From assembly GCA_010645155.1 (NCBI GenBank), contig CM021322.1:8874477-8938476 (forward strand): a stretch of 64,000 nucleotides of DNA, read 5' to 3'. This stretch comes from Tigriopus japonicus (Eukaryota; Arthropoda; Copepoda; Harpacticoida; Harpacticidae). Numbering within the stretch: position 1 is the stretch's first letter; the number at the start of each line of letters is the position of its first letter. The translations under genes and the position numbers were made by a program. The notes beneath the pieces are model-generated. The model did not search any database and was not told where the DNA came from. It saw nothing but the letters and a program-made list of their open reading frames with translations. Below are positions 35,243-47,460 of the stretch, in pieces.

Positions 35243-37559
35243 TGAGGAAATTGAACTTTCCTAAGTACATGTGCTCGCATTGACAAGCCTGGAAAACTGA
35301 ACGAATTACACAGTACAAATGCCGTACAAAAAGAAACATTCAAGGAAGAAGCATTTAGTAGCAAGATTGTTTTTGATTCTGTCATGCTCAGATCTCGTAG
35401 GTTTTTGACGGCTTCCATGTTGCTACAATGGTTTCCGTTTCAGATCACATTGAATGGGAATTTGACAAAATTTGGCTTTCAAAATTTTCGTTGATCTTTT
35501 TTTTATGGTTAACCTTTGTACTAAGCATTAGAAGTAAACCCCGGTTGTGGGGAAAAAGCATTTGTACGGACTTTGATGAAAAATCTGGCCTTTGAAATAA
35601 CACTCTGAAGGTTGTTGGACTTAGGGAAAAGAAATAGAAAGGCCTTGAACAAGAGCTTGAATGGAAAATAACACACAATATTATTTTTCTCAATATCAAA
35701 GTCATCGTTCAAACGTACCAATTGCAACGACAGATTAAGAATTATTTTAAAAGATAACTGTTTGCTCTAAAATTTATTTGTTCAAGTGCTTGTCTGTTTT
35801 CAGTACAGTAGAATGAAACCCTCAACGAAAACATTTGAAAATTCTTGCCCGACTCATCCCTCAAAAACAGTAAGTCAGCTTATCATTGAAAATTGTTTCG
35901 AGGAAGATTCCACTCCTATTATATTTTCACTTTGGCCAGCATAAAGAGGATATTTGACATCAATTTACATAATGGTTAAAGGAACCTTGGAAGATATATC
36001 TGGATTAAGTTGAACCCCTTGAGACAGCTTGTAGTTGAATGACTCCACGATCTTTCAAGAGCTCTGCAAGACAATCAATTAATATTGTTCATTGCTAACC
36101 GAACACTGAGTGGTAGTGCCTTTGGGTGTAAACATCTGACGATTTGTGTAAAGCAATTTATGTTTTTTTACAATTATGTGAAGCTTAGAGAATCATTTCG
36201 AAACTTATAGGATGATTATTATTTTATAGATGCACATCTGACCGAAAGATTGATGAAATGGGTGCCAAAAATAGAGTTTTTTTTTCTTTTTCAATTACAT
36301 TATTTTGTAGCATTTTTTTATCGTGTCAAATCTTCATTTGATCTGATAAAGAGGGCACCGCAAAAAATTCAATGGAACGTTTTAAAAATGAAATTACAAA
36401 AATCGCAGATTTTTGTCCAAAATTGCAAATGTGGGAACATTTAAAAAAAACCTGGGGAAATTGCTTGTTCCCCTCAGAATGATGTGGAAACAGGATGACT
36501 ACATCAAAATAAAAAAGGACACAGAAGATTTATAGCACTTGTAACAATGTAGTTTTTCAGCTATTCCAGGCTATGAAGTAAAATTTACACATAATGGGAG
36601 TATAGAGTCTCACGATTCAAAACGTGGAGTGTGCACAGTATTAAGAGACCCGGTCTATGTAGTAACTTCTTTCGCTTTTTATGCAAGTTTTATCAGTGTT
36701 TGGTGATTCTTTTTCATTTCATTCTAGAGCCATTTATTCTAACTTCAAAAGTTGTGTTCTTGTAATGCACCAAAATTGCATCGGTTTGTCACAATGGTGT
36801 TCAACAGTCCACAAGTCTGAAAGCTTCCACAACTCCTTTTTAAGGTCTGAAATTGGTCGCTGTGATTTGGTTGACTGGGCTCTTGCCTTCTCCTTGTCCC
36901 TTTTTTCTCCCTCCTCATGCGTAGAGGGTGACTAATTTTGAAACCGAAGTTGACATTTTAAACCTGTAGTAACTTCAAAATGAGGGAAAAATCTTATTGT
37001 CCTTGAAATTTGAGACTGTTTTTTGATACAATAATTAACAACTTGGTGTTAACTGCTGCCAATTTCAAATCACTGGGGATGTACGAGAGGCATTCAAACT
37101 TAGCAAAATGAAGGGCGTATTTTCGGAATTTCTCTACTTTCCATTACAGGAAATGCTACAAATGCCGCTTGAGGTCGCTTTTTTCGACACTCTATAGGAA
37201 AAGGTCAGTTTCTGCTGCAATTATTGAGAAAAAAAATACCAAAATATCCGATTTCGTTACATTATTTATCAATATGATTATAAAAGATTACAAAAATAAT
37301 ACACTTTTTGGCAATATTTTTTTTACCAAAATTTGGTTGCCCTTCAGGTAACTTATCTCATTCATTTGTGTGGGATAGTCCTAGATCGTTTATTAATCAC
37401 TAGATAGCGAACCAAACATGTGAATCAAGACCAACTTTTTTAAAACTCGTTCTATATATGTACTATACTGAATCATCCCAGCATAACTCAATTTAAGGAA
37501 GCCAGAGTAGAAATTAAGAAACACCGTGCTGTGAGAGAGAATAACTTTTGACTTCAGAG

Positions 37560-37949
37560 CGCGGTAAATAGGTCACACTGTGAAAAGGTCACGGTAAATA
37601 GGTCACAGTAAAAAAATGTCACAAGATAAAAGGTAACGATGTAAAAAGGTCACAGTAAAAATGTCACAGTAAAAAGGTCACGGTAAAATGTCACAGTAAA
37701 AAGGTCACGGTAAAAATGTCACAGTAAAAATATCACAGACCCGGTCAGCCCTAGAGCTAGTCAAGTGGGTGACCCAAAGGCCTTTGGTATGTTCCATGGT
37801 TGAATATTGTCTCATGGGACCCAATATTTACCGAGTGGAACACAATTATACTAAGGCCTCATAAGGTCTCTATGCATAGTCAACAAGTATGTAACTCCCA
37901 ACAGATTTTAGATGCGTGACCTTTTTACCTTGTGACCTATTTACGGCCC
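37560..37949. repeat. GGTCAC/TGTCAC tandem array with inverted terminal copies
   Basis: From 37560 to 37740 there are about a dozen units of 12-17 bp built on GTAAAAAGGTCACG or GTAAAAATGTCACA. About 200 bp of unrelated sequence follows, then the motif returns inverted at 37912-37946 (GTGACC, twice). The outermost left copy CGGTAAATAGGTCACA and the inverted right copy CCGTAAATAGGTCACA form terminal inverted repeats, so this may be a MITE with subterminal repeats. Confidence 0.75.
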
Positions 37950-39474
37950 GCCGGAGGACCTGAGGATTAATCAAATGTAAGAAAGTTAAGGTTTCTCTCC
38001 TGTTAAAAGGTATATAAAACACTAAAAATATCCAAATTTTAACAAAAAAAGCTTGATCTTTTGTGGTTACATTTCTCCTTTCTTAGTACTACTTTGAAAT
38101 TAATCATTTTTTGTTTATTGTTCACACGTTAACCAAATTGTGCATGCCATGTTTTATTTTCTAGAAAACTTCAAAAGTACGTTAGATGAACCAAATTTTT
38201 GCATTTATGTCATGAAATTTAATGATTGTGTGGCGGATCTATGACATCTAAACGAGTGTAAGATGGTAGAACAACTGATTCATTGGCGGGCAATGTCCAA
38301 TCCCATCGCACACACAATGTAAGCTTGTTGAATCACGAATAATTTGGGAGTAACATTTCTGTGTACATAGAACTGTAGTTCCAAGCAGGAAAATAAAGTA
38401 TTTTGCAGTAAAAATCGGACATATTTATGTTTTATATACTTTTTGAGAGGAGAGAAACTTTAAACTTTACACAGCATTAATCTCTAGGCCTTTCCGAGCT
38501 CAAAACTGTATTGCATTAAGCTCTCCCGTTTTTGGCAAAATCTTTGCTTTCAATGGCAAGAATTACCTGCGATGTCATCTTTTTTGGCGGGGAAAAAAAG
38601 TTCAGAAGACATGTGTTCCTAATGAGGGTGAACGGTAGCTTAAACGACGATTTAGGCCTAGTAATTTCAACAATTCCTTTCTCATCGGCACAATTTGAAG
38701 TTAGAATAGCAACTCTTGACATTTTTTTGCAAAACAATATGTTTTGTTGCTTTTATCTATAATTTCGCTACATAAGTTGAGAGGGTTCTTCCGAACTTTT
38801 GAATCAGAAGTGCCAAACATTGAATAACAAGATGGCCAGTGGAGATCAGTTCCTGGGGCAACTTAACGTAAAAACAAATAATTTGTTTAATCAAAGGCTT
38901 CTACTGTATTTTCTCCCTTCTTTTTGAATTATTTTGCAATACTCCTCAACATACTTTAACCATGCCAGTGCTCTTAAATGCACCATTTTTCGAAAACCTG
39001 ACCCTTGCAAACTGAGACACAAACTGGGTCTGTAACTCTGTAATAACATACGGTAATCACTCGCATGGCGTGCAACATAAGCAAGGTCACTTTTGCATAA
39101 GAGAGAAATTGATTTTTATCCCAAGAGAAATTACAATTCTTATCGTTAGCCTCCCATTCTAAAGAAAGTTGGTTTAATCTCCAATGCCAATTTCTCGAAT
39201 GACAGTTACGAACAATGGTTGTAGATGGTATTTCTTCGACTCTGGAAGAGATCTCAAAGCATGTTGTAAGGTGAGTAAAGTGAGGGTGATTAAAACAAAT
39301 TTACCCCATTCAATTCATCACAAACTAAGTAACTACCGAAATTTTCGAGGTCGTTTTCTCAAAAAAATCACCTACAATCGCGGCCGGAGTGTTCTTTTCG
39401 TGAAAAGCACAATGAATCAAAGGAATCTTTCCAAACTGCTGCACAAAAGTGAATGACCGTCTCTCAGTTTGAGT

Positions 39475-39531
39475 TTCAGTTTGTACTGCAAACGTTGAAA
39501 GTACACTCCTAAAATAAGATTCAAAGTCAGA
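39475..39531. repeat. Dispersed 50-bp repeat, copy A
   Basis: The block from TTTGTACTGCAAACGTTGAA to CTCCTAAAATAAGATTCA also occurs at 41498-41545 with one or two differences. Read on the minus strand it contains an acceptor-like TCTTATTTTAG followed by GAG. Its origin is unknown. Confidence 0.6.
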
Positions 39532-39624
39532 TCCGGGGACAAAATGAATGCATGAGTAAGACGTCCGAAAAGTGAGGAAATAAATCAATATGACGTCGTA
39601 TGCATTTTGACGCATTGGCATTTG

Positions 39625-39661
39625 AATTGAATGGAGTACTATAAGTGTACTCCATTCAATT
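39625..39661. repeat. Perfect hairpin, 14-15-bp arms
   Basis: ATTGAATGGAGTAC (39626-39639) pairs with GTACTCCATTCAAT (39647-39660) across a 7-nt loop TATAAGT; an extra A-T pair closes the base. It is too short for a microRNA precursor. Confidence 0.7.
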
Positions 39662-41497
39662 TCCATTATTTGTTAAATAAGGAGACGAGCATTGTATTTA
39701 CCAAGCAAGGAACCGTTGCTGTTAGCATTCTGATACTATGCATTCAAAATAAATACTTGAATAATTTATCAGACGGAGATGAGCCTTCTATGTTGTGCAA
39801 GCATTTGAAATATTATTAATTTAGTCACCTGATTAGGAAATAAATAACTTTCAATGATGAAGTTTCATGTTTAATGCTATATGTAGGCACGTTCTTCAGG
39901 TCATTTTAAAACGTTATAACGGAAAATGCTTGATTAGATAAAATTGCGGTAAAATTAAGGTTCAGTTCGTAGATATTTGATTTTGTCTTTATTTTACTTC
40001 CCAAAAGCCTCAACATTTCCTTGTAGAGGTTTTTGTAGTTGGCTCTAAAATCAAATCATATCATCAGAATTTATTTCCTCACATTAAGCGGCTAGATAAT
40101 TAAGGTTATTGGTTAAATGATTTCTTACTCTTGTACATTTAAAAAAGCTGATCTCAATGTTTTTGAATTTCGGTTGTTGAAACTTCAAACGTTTTTGTTT
40201 AAGTGTGAAAATGAGCAATGTTTATAACTATTATGTCAATTGGTGATTTGGTGAGGACAATAAGAAAAGAAAACCGTAATGTGTTCAGGGTTGTCTTGAT
40301 GCATAAGCTGCATTTTGGAAACTCTTAAGTCTTAGCTTATGTTCCAAATTATGCTCTAATACGTTGAACTTCCTAGTGTCTTCAATATTTCACCTAACAG
40401 GTCATATGTTGAGGGATCAAGGAGTATAGTTCAAGCAAACAAGGCTGTTAAACAGGATGCCTTGAAGTTGTCTTATAGCATAAATAATGTTTGTGTTCAA
40501 CATACGCAGTTTTGTACCGTGACTTTACTTGAGAAATGTTATTCCAAAAAAAAGGCGTGCACTTTGTAAACTAGAGCTCGTTGAATTGATGCAATTAACA
40601 TCCTATCTATACTCCTTTTACTGTACTTCTTGGTGCCCTCATCAATTCACCATTTTGTGCACCGTAATAGGGCGAGTTTTTGTGGGCACCAGGGACAGTA
40701 TTTTGAGAAATTTGAAAAGGCAGGTAATGTTGCAGAGCGATGCTCAAATTCCATGTGTTTCACTATGCGCCACTGCACTCCGTATTGAACATCTCACCTT
40801 TAATGGACCGAAGAACATTTTGGTCTCGCCACCGACTCAAGACTGTGTTGGCCATGGGAACAACGAGAAAAAGGGGATGATGTAATTCCAGATTCGGCAT
40901 TAGTTTCATATCATTGAGCGATTCTGATCCAGATCTCTAGAAAGAATATTTTCAATGTAGTCAGCCTTGCATACGCAGAGCAATAGAGCATGGATAGGAG
41001 AGGATGTCAAACTAAAAGTAACTAAGATCTGAGTTGTTCCAAATGTCGACGTTTGGACTTTCAGCAACTCCCTATATAAAGTTAGATACTAAGCAAACCT
41101 TTTTTAGTAATTTGTGGTCTTATGAATGTGTAACAAGCGAGTTGGGATGAAAAATAATATATTCAAGGAGCAAATTCGATTACTCTCTCGACCATTCATT
41201 CGGTGCCAGTGTCGGTGTCACACAACTATAAGCCTAGCTTGTCCAACGGACTTTCAACCATATTCAAGATCCTAACAATATAACTTGAACATTTTGACGT
41301 TACTTAAAACTTCGAATTAAGAGTATTTGCAGAAAAGTGAAAAAAGATTAGAAATATCTACTGAAAAGTGAAAAAATGTTAAAACATTTTTTTTAATTAA
41401 TGAATAAACAAGGTCAATCAACATCACCGACTCAACAACATGGGGAAATCTTCATCCCCATACCTTCAAGTAACTGGTAATTTTCCAAATATCTCAG

Positions 41498-41545
41498 TTT
41501 GTACTGCAAACGTTGAAAGTACGCTCCTAAAATAAGATTCATTGT
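41498..41545. repeat. Dispersed 50-bp repeat, copy B
   Basis: It matches copy A at 39475-39531 almost base for base over about 48 bp; the flanks differ. Confidence 0.6.
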
Positions 41546-42565
41546 CATAAGATTAGTCGTGCCTGTCCCATTGGGACAAGCGCAAATGTTGCTCAAATTT
41601 GCGGAAATGATCTTGATTTTACATTTAGCTATCTCTGCCTACACCTGATTGATAATATGCTCACTTTATGAGGTAAACAAAGAGAAACAACAATAAAATC
41701 AGACATTTCTAGAAAGAAACAGTAAAACTATAACATGTTCTTTTCATGGGAAACATTTTCAAAAAATGATAAGATTTTATGTAATAAACTAACGAATTAT
41801 GAATCGTTAATTTATTTTTTGGATCATTGTTACGTCCTATTTTTGAAGTGACAGAAGGCCTGCTTATTTGCTTTTTATTCAGTCACCCTGAAAGTGAATT
41901 TGTCGAATAGAAAATGAAAGAAAAGAAAAGTCCAACGGCCTTGTTTTATCGCTAGCATAGCGGTATGATTTAAAACGCTGACTTGAGCAACCTTTGTGCA
42001 GTACTATTAGTCATTATTGCAAATCATAAGTAGGCTTATTCGAGGAATTAAGACTTAAATGTCATTCCACGTATGCGTGGATATACTACTGATTTTTTGA
42101 AATAGAGTGCTTGGGTGAAGTAGTCTTCGGAAATTTTGTTTTGGCTCAGTCAATCTTTGGCGAACTATTGACGAAAATTGTACCCCAAAATACAAAGTAT
42201 CTCGCGCCTGTCAAAACATGGGGAGCAAACAATGTAATTGCTGATTTTTTGCAACTTTTTGCGTAAAGTGTGTGTCCCTCTTAATCAACAAATCTAAAAA
42301 CTGATTCAAAAATTTCGAACTTAAAGTTAACCACTTGGGTAGGCTGATTGCAGATAAAAAAACAATTCGAAGTTAAGTCAAATTTTGTCTAAGAGCTTTA
42401 GGTAATAGAAAATACAACTAAATCTAGCTTTAAATTGTGTCCCCATTCCTTAATTAGAACGATTTTTTTCTCATTTTCTTAAAAGTTGCTTAACAGTTTG
42501 ACTTTCGAACACATTTTAGAGATTATTTTTTTAAGCAAAATTTTGACAAATACGATTGCACTCAC

Positions 42566-42715
42566 CAAAAGTGGGGCTGAAAATATCGATGCCCTAGGAG
42601 AGCGTCCATAACGCATCATTGGGGGATTTGAGTCAGAATGGGCAAAGACAAGAACGAACTCGAGGATCCAAAAGACTTGGAGGAACGGACGCCAAAACAT
42701 GACTCCTAGATACAT
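42566..42715 (-). CDS. First coding exon of a probable RYamide-type neuropeptide precursor
   Basis: Transcription runs leftwards. The exon starts at 42737 after a good acceptor (CCTCAACTTTCAG); the ATG is at 42715 and the donor GTGAGTGC at 42565, giving 50 residues in phase 0. The first 25 residues form a hydrophobic signal peptide (FWILEFVLVFA). The sequence HSDSNPPMMRYGRSPR follows at once. RYGR is an amidation-plus-cleavage signal that would release ...PPMMRYamide. RYamide precursors place their first peptide directly after the signal peptide, and from memory beetle RYamide-1 also ends in MMRYamide. The second RYamide and the Cys-containing tail expected in later exons were not found in the sequence to the left, so this record is partial. 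Alternatives are another RF/RYamide-type precursor, sNPF for example, or a chance exon. Confidence 0.5.
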
Positions 42716-42737
42716 TGCCAAAGCAAACAATTTTATA

Positions 42738-44199
42738 CTGAAAGTTGAGGAAAGCTATGCATATTTTGCGAACAGGTGAATGATTTTTATTGGAATTCCA
42801 ATCAAGTTTGTCATTATCTGTCGGGATGGTTTCCGATCTTTCCCATTTTCATTCAAGGTCGAAAGGCACTACGAAAATATTAGGTGTAACTCTTGCAAAG
42901 AATTTTGGCAAAGAAGACTCCTGTCGCTTTTACGTTGTCCTCGATCTGGAGTTAAAATGTATTACATTCTTAATATTAATTGTTTATTTAGAATGGTTCA
43001 TAAAACCTTTGATAAGTAGTATGTGTGCAAAACTACTGTAATCGTTAACGGAAAGCTTAAGGACCTTTATCAGGTTATAATTACCGATAGAGAAAGCAAT
43101 AAAGCTTTTTAAAGGATGCAATTATGGAAAGTGAAATATTTTTTGGGGTTAAAAACCAATTTAACAACATGGTACTTGTTTGATTGTTTCAAATTCGTTA
43201 TTTGGTCTACATTTTTCCATTTCCAAGGGAATTTTTATCAGTCATGAATGTGTATGCTTTGTAGTGAGCTCCTTTTGGTTTCGGTTTCATTTAAGCGCTT
43301 TCTTGGCCTACCACTTGTCAAAGGAAAGAGTCGCTGACAGAAATGATTGTTTGGCTCAAGCGAAAGTTCTGACGGAACGAAAGCCGATGAAAACATTACT
43401 TTTTCTATTAACTATTTACTCCTTCAAGGTAAAACCGCAAATAGTGTTTGTAGTTCAACCATACAAAAAGAATTCCATACTTTTAACTTTATTCAAACAC
43501 CTACCTTTCTTCCGGAGATGAACCTGGTCATAATATGTTCATAACCAGCAATGAATAATACTGAATAATACAAATTTATTCAATGATTCAAAATCGGGTA
43601 TTTTCTTGGAAAACGAAATAAAAAACTGCCAATCCTCAATTTTTTTTAAAGGAGTTTGCCCTTTCAAGCGGATCACAATACAAACAAATCGATGAGCAAG
43701 ACTTATAAACCTTGTGAACAGGTTTGCTGTCCCTCGCAATGGGTGCTCAGAGTAGACGTACACGTAGCTTACAGAAGCTCATGTGATCCCATGAGCTTCT
43801 TTAACATAGCTCAAGGCCAAGCCAGCACTGCGGATGCACCCAGAAGGGACATATTATATTAATTATTAAACTGTAAAAAATTGGCAATGTTGAACTAATA
43901 TGCCAGTGCCATAATGCTTCAGATGCATCAAATTGTACATTTGGTAACATTGTTGTCCTACTTCCTTGAAATGTTACCTATATTGTCTCTTCCCGAGTAC
44001 ATGCACCATGCGACCTGGTCCTGAATGTTGTCTACACTTCAGCTCCATGTTTTGAGGTACACCCCCACCCCCCACCAATCCAACACGTTCCGATAGAAGG
44101 TCAAGATGTCCGATTTTGACTTTCTTCCCATACCCTATTGGGCAAGTTGCAACAAGCAGCTAGGGCTAAATTGCTCTTGAGTTTTCTTTTTGTTTTAGT
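42738..44199. other. Region upstream of the RYamide-like exon
   Basis: No gene was recognised. An 11-bp-arm hairpin (AGAAGCTCATG) lies at 43773-43800. A 5' UTR exon for the RYamide-like transcript may exist here, because the coding exon begins at a splice acceptor. Confidence 0.5.
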
Positions 44200-44223
44200 T
44201 GCCGGCCTAGTCTAGTATTCGAC

Positions 44224-44406
44224 CTTTCAAATGGTTCTTTGACAAAGTTGACCCTAGAAAGATTTGCATGGTTCATTCAATTACGTGGTGATTGCGACTC
44301 GATCACCATTCATTGGCAAATATTATAGGAACAAAGCTTCCTTTTGCAAAGAGATTCATGTTAATGAAAAGTCAAGGGTCAACTTTGTCGAAGAACCATT
44401 TGAAAG
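44224..44406. repeat. 32-bp inverted repeat at the 5' edge of the LINE remnant
   Basis: CTTTCAAATGGTTCTTTGAC and the 12 bases after it (44224-44255) recur inverted at 44375-44406 with one mismatch; the spacer is 119 bp. Inverted arms of this quality are not typical inside a LINE, so this may be a separate small insertion or an inversion breakpoint. Confidence 0.7.
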
Positions 44407-45380
44407 TGTCCATGGAGCTTTATGGAGGAATGATTTGTTTAGCTTATTGCGCTCATTAAAAAAAATAATGTAGGCCAATGCGATTGGAGAGCAATTCTCA
44501 AGTGTATTTTCAATTCGGAAAAGAATTTGACAAACAGGACATGACTCTAGTAAAGACGTTATTGAGACGGGCATTGGCAGTTATGATAATCAACTAGGTG
44601 ATCTGGTGGTTACAGATTAAGATGCTTTTGAGGCCAGCAAGAGCTTAAAGCTCTCGGGTTCTCCTGGACTCGATGTTGGGACACCTCAGTTTCTGAAAAA
44701 ATGCTCATAGGTTCTTGCCCCATCTTTTTGTTACCTGATGCATCGCATTTTGGATCAGTACGAGTTTCCCTGTTCTTTAAAATGAGTTCATATTCTTCCA
44801 ATATATCAAGGCGGAGATAAATCGCTCCTTAGTAATTTTAGTCTCATTTCTCGGACTTCTAGTATGCAAATATTTTTGAGAAGATTATGAAGTCCAAGCT
44901 TGTAGATTACTTGGAAGTCCATGATATCATACCTCAAGGACAGCATGGGTTTCGAACGTACAGTCACTCAATTGGTTGATCATTGACGGGCTTGAAAGTC
45001 ACGAGGCAGCTGATGTAGTCTATTTTGACTTTGCCAAGGCTTTTGATAAGGTCGATCATGGTCTTTTGCTTAATCAACTCAAAGAGTGTAGGTCCTGAAT
45101 TGGATGAATAGTTTCATGAGTGATAGGAAGCAAACGGTTAAGATTAAAGGATAGTATATGATGTTGAATCGGGTGTTCCTTGAGGCCCCGTTTAAGGTCC
45201 ACTCCTTTTCATTTTTACTTTATTGTTCCTCTGCAGAAGTTCAGTACACAATCCAGTATTTCTTCATATGCTGATGCCACAAAATTAGTTTGTGGAAGGA
45301 ATGGGCAGGACTCAAAAAGTCTACTCTTGGGTTGCAAAGAGCAACATTGCTTTAAACGGAATGAAATTCCGCGTAATGAC

Positions 45381-45635
45381 TAGAGAGGTAAATTTGATGC
45401 GAAAAGCAGCACGGACTCTAGATAGTTTACAATTCCCCGCGCACAGAAATGTTGCATCTTGACACCCTCTTAAGTTAGACTTGTAAAGTAAGTCTTTTTA
45501 TGTACAATTATTTTGTTTTGTTTGTTTAACTTAACTTTATAAGAGGGTGTCCAAATGTAACTTTTCTGTGCGCGCGGAATTGCAAATTATATAGCGCCCG
45601 TGCTGCTTTCGCATCAAATTTACTGTACCTCTCTA
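45381..45635. mobile_element. Palindromic MITE with 8-bp target duplication, inside the LINE
   Basis: The arms start TAGAGAGGTA and run inward for about 100 bp, with shared blocks AAATTTGATGCGAAA, GCAGCACGG, GCGCACAGAAA and ACACCCTCTTA. The 255-bp element is flanked by GTAATGAC and ATAATGAC, a 7-of-8 target duplication consistent with hAT-type insertion. It is non-coding. Confidence 0.85.
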
Positions 45636-46708
45636 ATAATGACGCATGGGCCTTCAAAACAAGATGCTCCACTCAAAGACAATCAAGGTTGAGATATTGA
45701 GCAGGTATCATTTGTGAAGGATTTAGTGGTGTCCTATTACTTTAGAGTGGATCAAATGACCAACAATCAAAATAGAGCGGTTTTTTAATCCCCTTACTAA
45801 ATTAACGCAGAAATCAAGATAGAAAATCAAACGAGAGCCAAGACGTTTGATCGAAGATCAAATTAGCGCCAATATTTATTAATGCAATCAGATTTAGAAA
45901 CAATCAGGAAGTCACTCTCAAATTAGTTGGAATTACGCATTTGCCGTTGGACAAGAAGCAAGACATGTCCTGAATTTTCACTACAACCCAAAAGTAGTGC
46001 TTTGAAGGTTTTTTCTATGTTTTTGGGAGACGGTCAAAAAAGGTGTGGATTACTGGATTATAGGGAATGTTATCGCACTTGTACTGCCAGCTTTAAAGAG
46101 AAAAATCCAATTGCATCACATTTTCTTTTATGTCTATTGTCGATGAATCGTACTAGCGCCCTTTTGATTTTCTCTCATTTGATTACGCGTTATTTTGATT
46201 GTCGGTCTTTTGATCCGTTCTAATCTGATGTAGGGCTGGATGTAGGAGTTGCCAGTCAAGATTATGGAAAATTTGATAAGTATTTCCAATTTGAAAGAGT
46301 TGGGAGATATTTCAAACGTGTGGCTGTTTCTATAGCACTTTCAAGTCCAAAGATACTGTTACGATGTTACAAGTCGATTGTTCAGCCTCATCTTGAATAT
46401 GCTTCCCCCATCTGGGCTCCAATGATTTGAACATGTTTGCAAAAGGACGAGCAGGTCTAAAGATGTTTCACCAGGAACATCACACACAGGCATGAAGGAG
46501 CTCTCATATTTGAAGAGACTCCAAAAGTTAGGACGGTACAGTATTCAGAGAAGGTTTGAGAGTTAACTGATTACTGTGTGTAGGAGCTAACATACTACAG
46601 CTTTAACACCTTTTGAAGAAGGGTAAGATAGAGTTTCAAATAATATTCCTGATCAACCCACTATTCAAGGATTGTCCAGAATTGCCAACAGTACGAATTA
46701 GGGCTGAT

Positions 46709-46795
46709 TCTCGAAAATTCTCGCTCGAGAATTCTCGAGAATTTCTCGAAAAAATCGAGGATCGAAAATTCTCGAGAATTTTTGAGAATTTTTTA
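46709..46795. repeat. CTCGAGAATT short-repeat cluster
   Basis: Overlapping, partly palindromic copies of TCTCGAGAATT fill about 85 bp. The start TAGGGCTGATTCTCG resembles a hAT terminus, but no matching right end was found. Confidence 0.5.
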
Positions 46796-47454
46796 TTAGA
46801 TTACTCTAGGTCATATTTTGGAATTGATGGCAAAACTGTTTCATTCAAAACAAAAGTTTCAAGTAAAAGAACAATAGGAGCCATGAGCAATGTTTGAAAC
46901 TTAATAAACATCTTTATGGTACATTCGAACAAAAAAATAACTCGTGAACCAGCCCAAACAAAATCTTCTCTGTCCAGATTCGAGGCAAGATTCTGTGTCT
47001 GATTTTTTCGAGATTCTAATGGCTGTGGTGGTGTGTACAAGAAACCCCGGTTTTGAAAATTACAGCTGACCAAAAATGCGAAAATGTCCGAAGTTTTAAC
47101 AATATCAGGAGAACGTTTCAGAAGTACTAATGTACCAACAGGACTAATTCCATGGAAAGGCTAGTCAAAATGACTTCCTCCCCCCGAACAGAACAAGGAA
47201 AATAGATTTTTAAAGATACCGATTTATGTATCCAGTTTAATTGTCCTTTTTCCTTTGGCTAAGGAACTTGAACGTTTTTGGGTGCCAATTTTGGGTTAAT
47301 GGATAAGTTTATTCGTCCGAATCTGCCATAAATGATAGGAAAGGCATGATCAGATCACATTCCAAAACGTGAGCAACTTTATTGTCATACTTTTATTCTT
47401 TTGTTTTATCATTATCATTATATACGTATAACTTTCGTTTGTCCAATGAAGCAT
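46796..47454. other. Spacer between the LINE remnant and the DPP 3' end
   Basis: The sequence is AT-rich with no gene or repeat that I could recognise. Confidence 0.55.
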
Positions 47455-47460
47455 TTTATT
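47455..47460 (-). other. Poly(A) signal AATAAA of the dipeptidyl peptidase gene
   Basis: The minus strand reads AATAAA about 175 nt after the TAA stop of the last exon. It is the nearest canonical signal in the right orientation. Confidence 0.55.

Larger units (their letters stand above)
35243..42565. other. Intergenic or intronic region left of the RYamide-like exon
   Basis: It holds the GGTCAC array, two copies of a 50-bp repeat and one hairpin. If the RYamide-like gene is real, its later exons should lie here on the minus strand. I searched by eye for an RYGKR or RYGRR-type codon pattern and found none. Confidence 0.5.
44200..46570 (+). pseudogene. Decayed LINE reverse transcriptase (CR1/L2/Jockey-like)
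   Basis: Reverse transcriptase blocks appear in order on the plus strand but in shifting frames and with stops: SSGSPGLD near 44650, IYQGGDKSLLSN near 44805, DIIPQGQHGFR near 44926, motif A FDFAKAFDKVDHGLLLNQL at 45024, motif B SGVP.GPV.GPLLFI near 45170 with two stops, motif C SYADATKLV near 45265, and the C-terminal block QPHLEYASPIWAP near 46385. The active-site YADD is YADA. A MITE at 45381-45635 interrupts it after motif C. No endonuclease domain was recognised. It is non-functional. Confidence 0.85.

Noticed and set aside
39625..39661. MicroRNA precursor
   Set aside because: The arms are only 14-15 bp, too short for a pre-miRNA stem.
45180..45383. Frame containing SSYADATKLV as an active reverse transcriptase
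   Set aside because: The second catalytic Asp is Ala, motif B has stops, and the frame is short.
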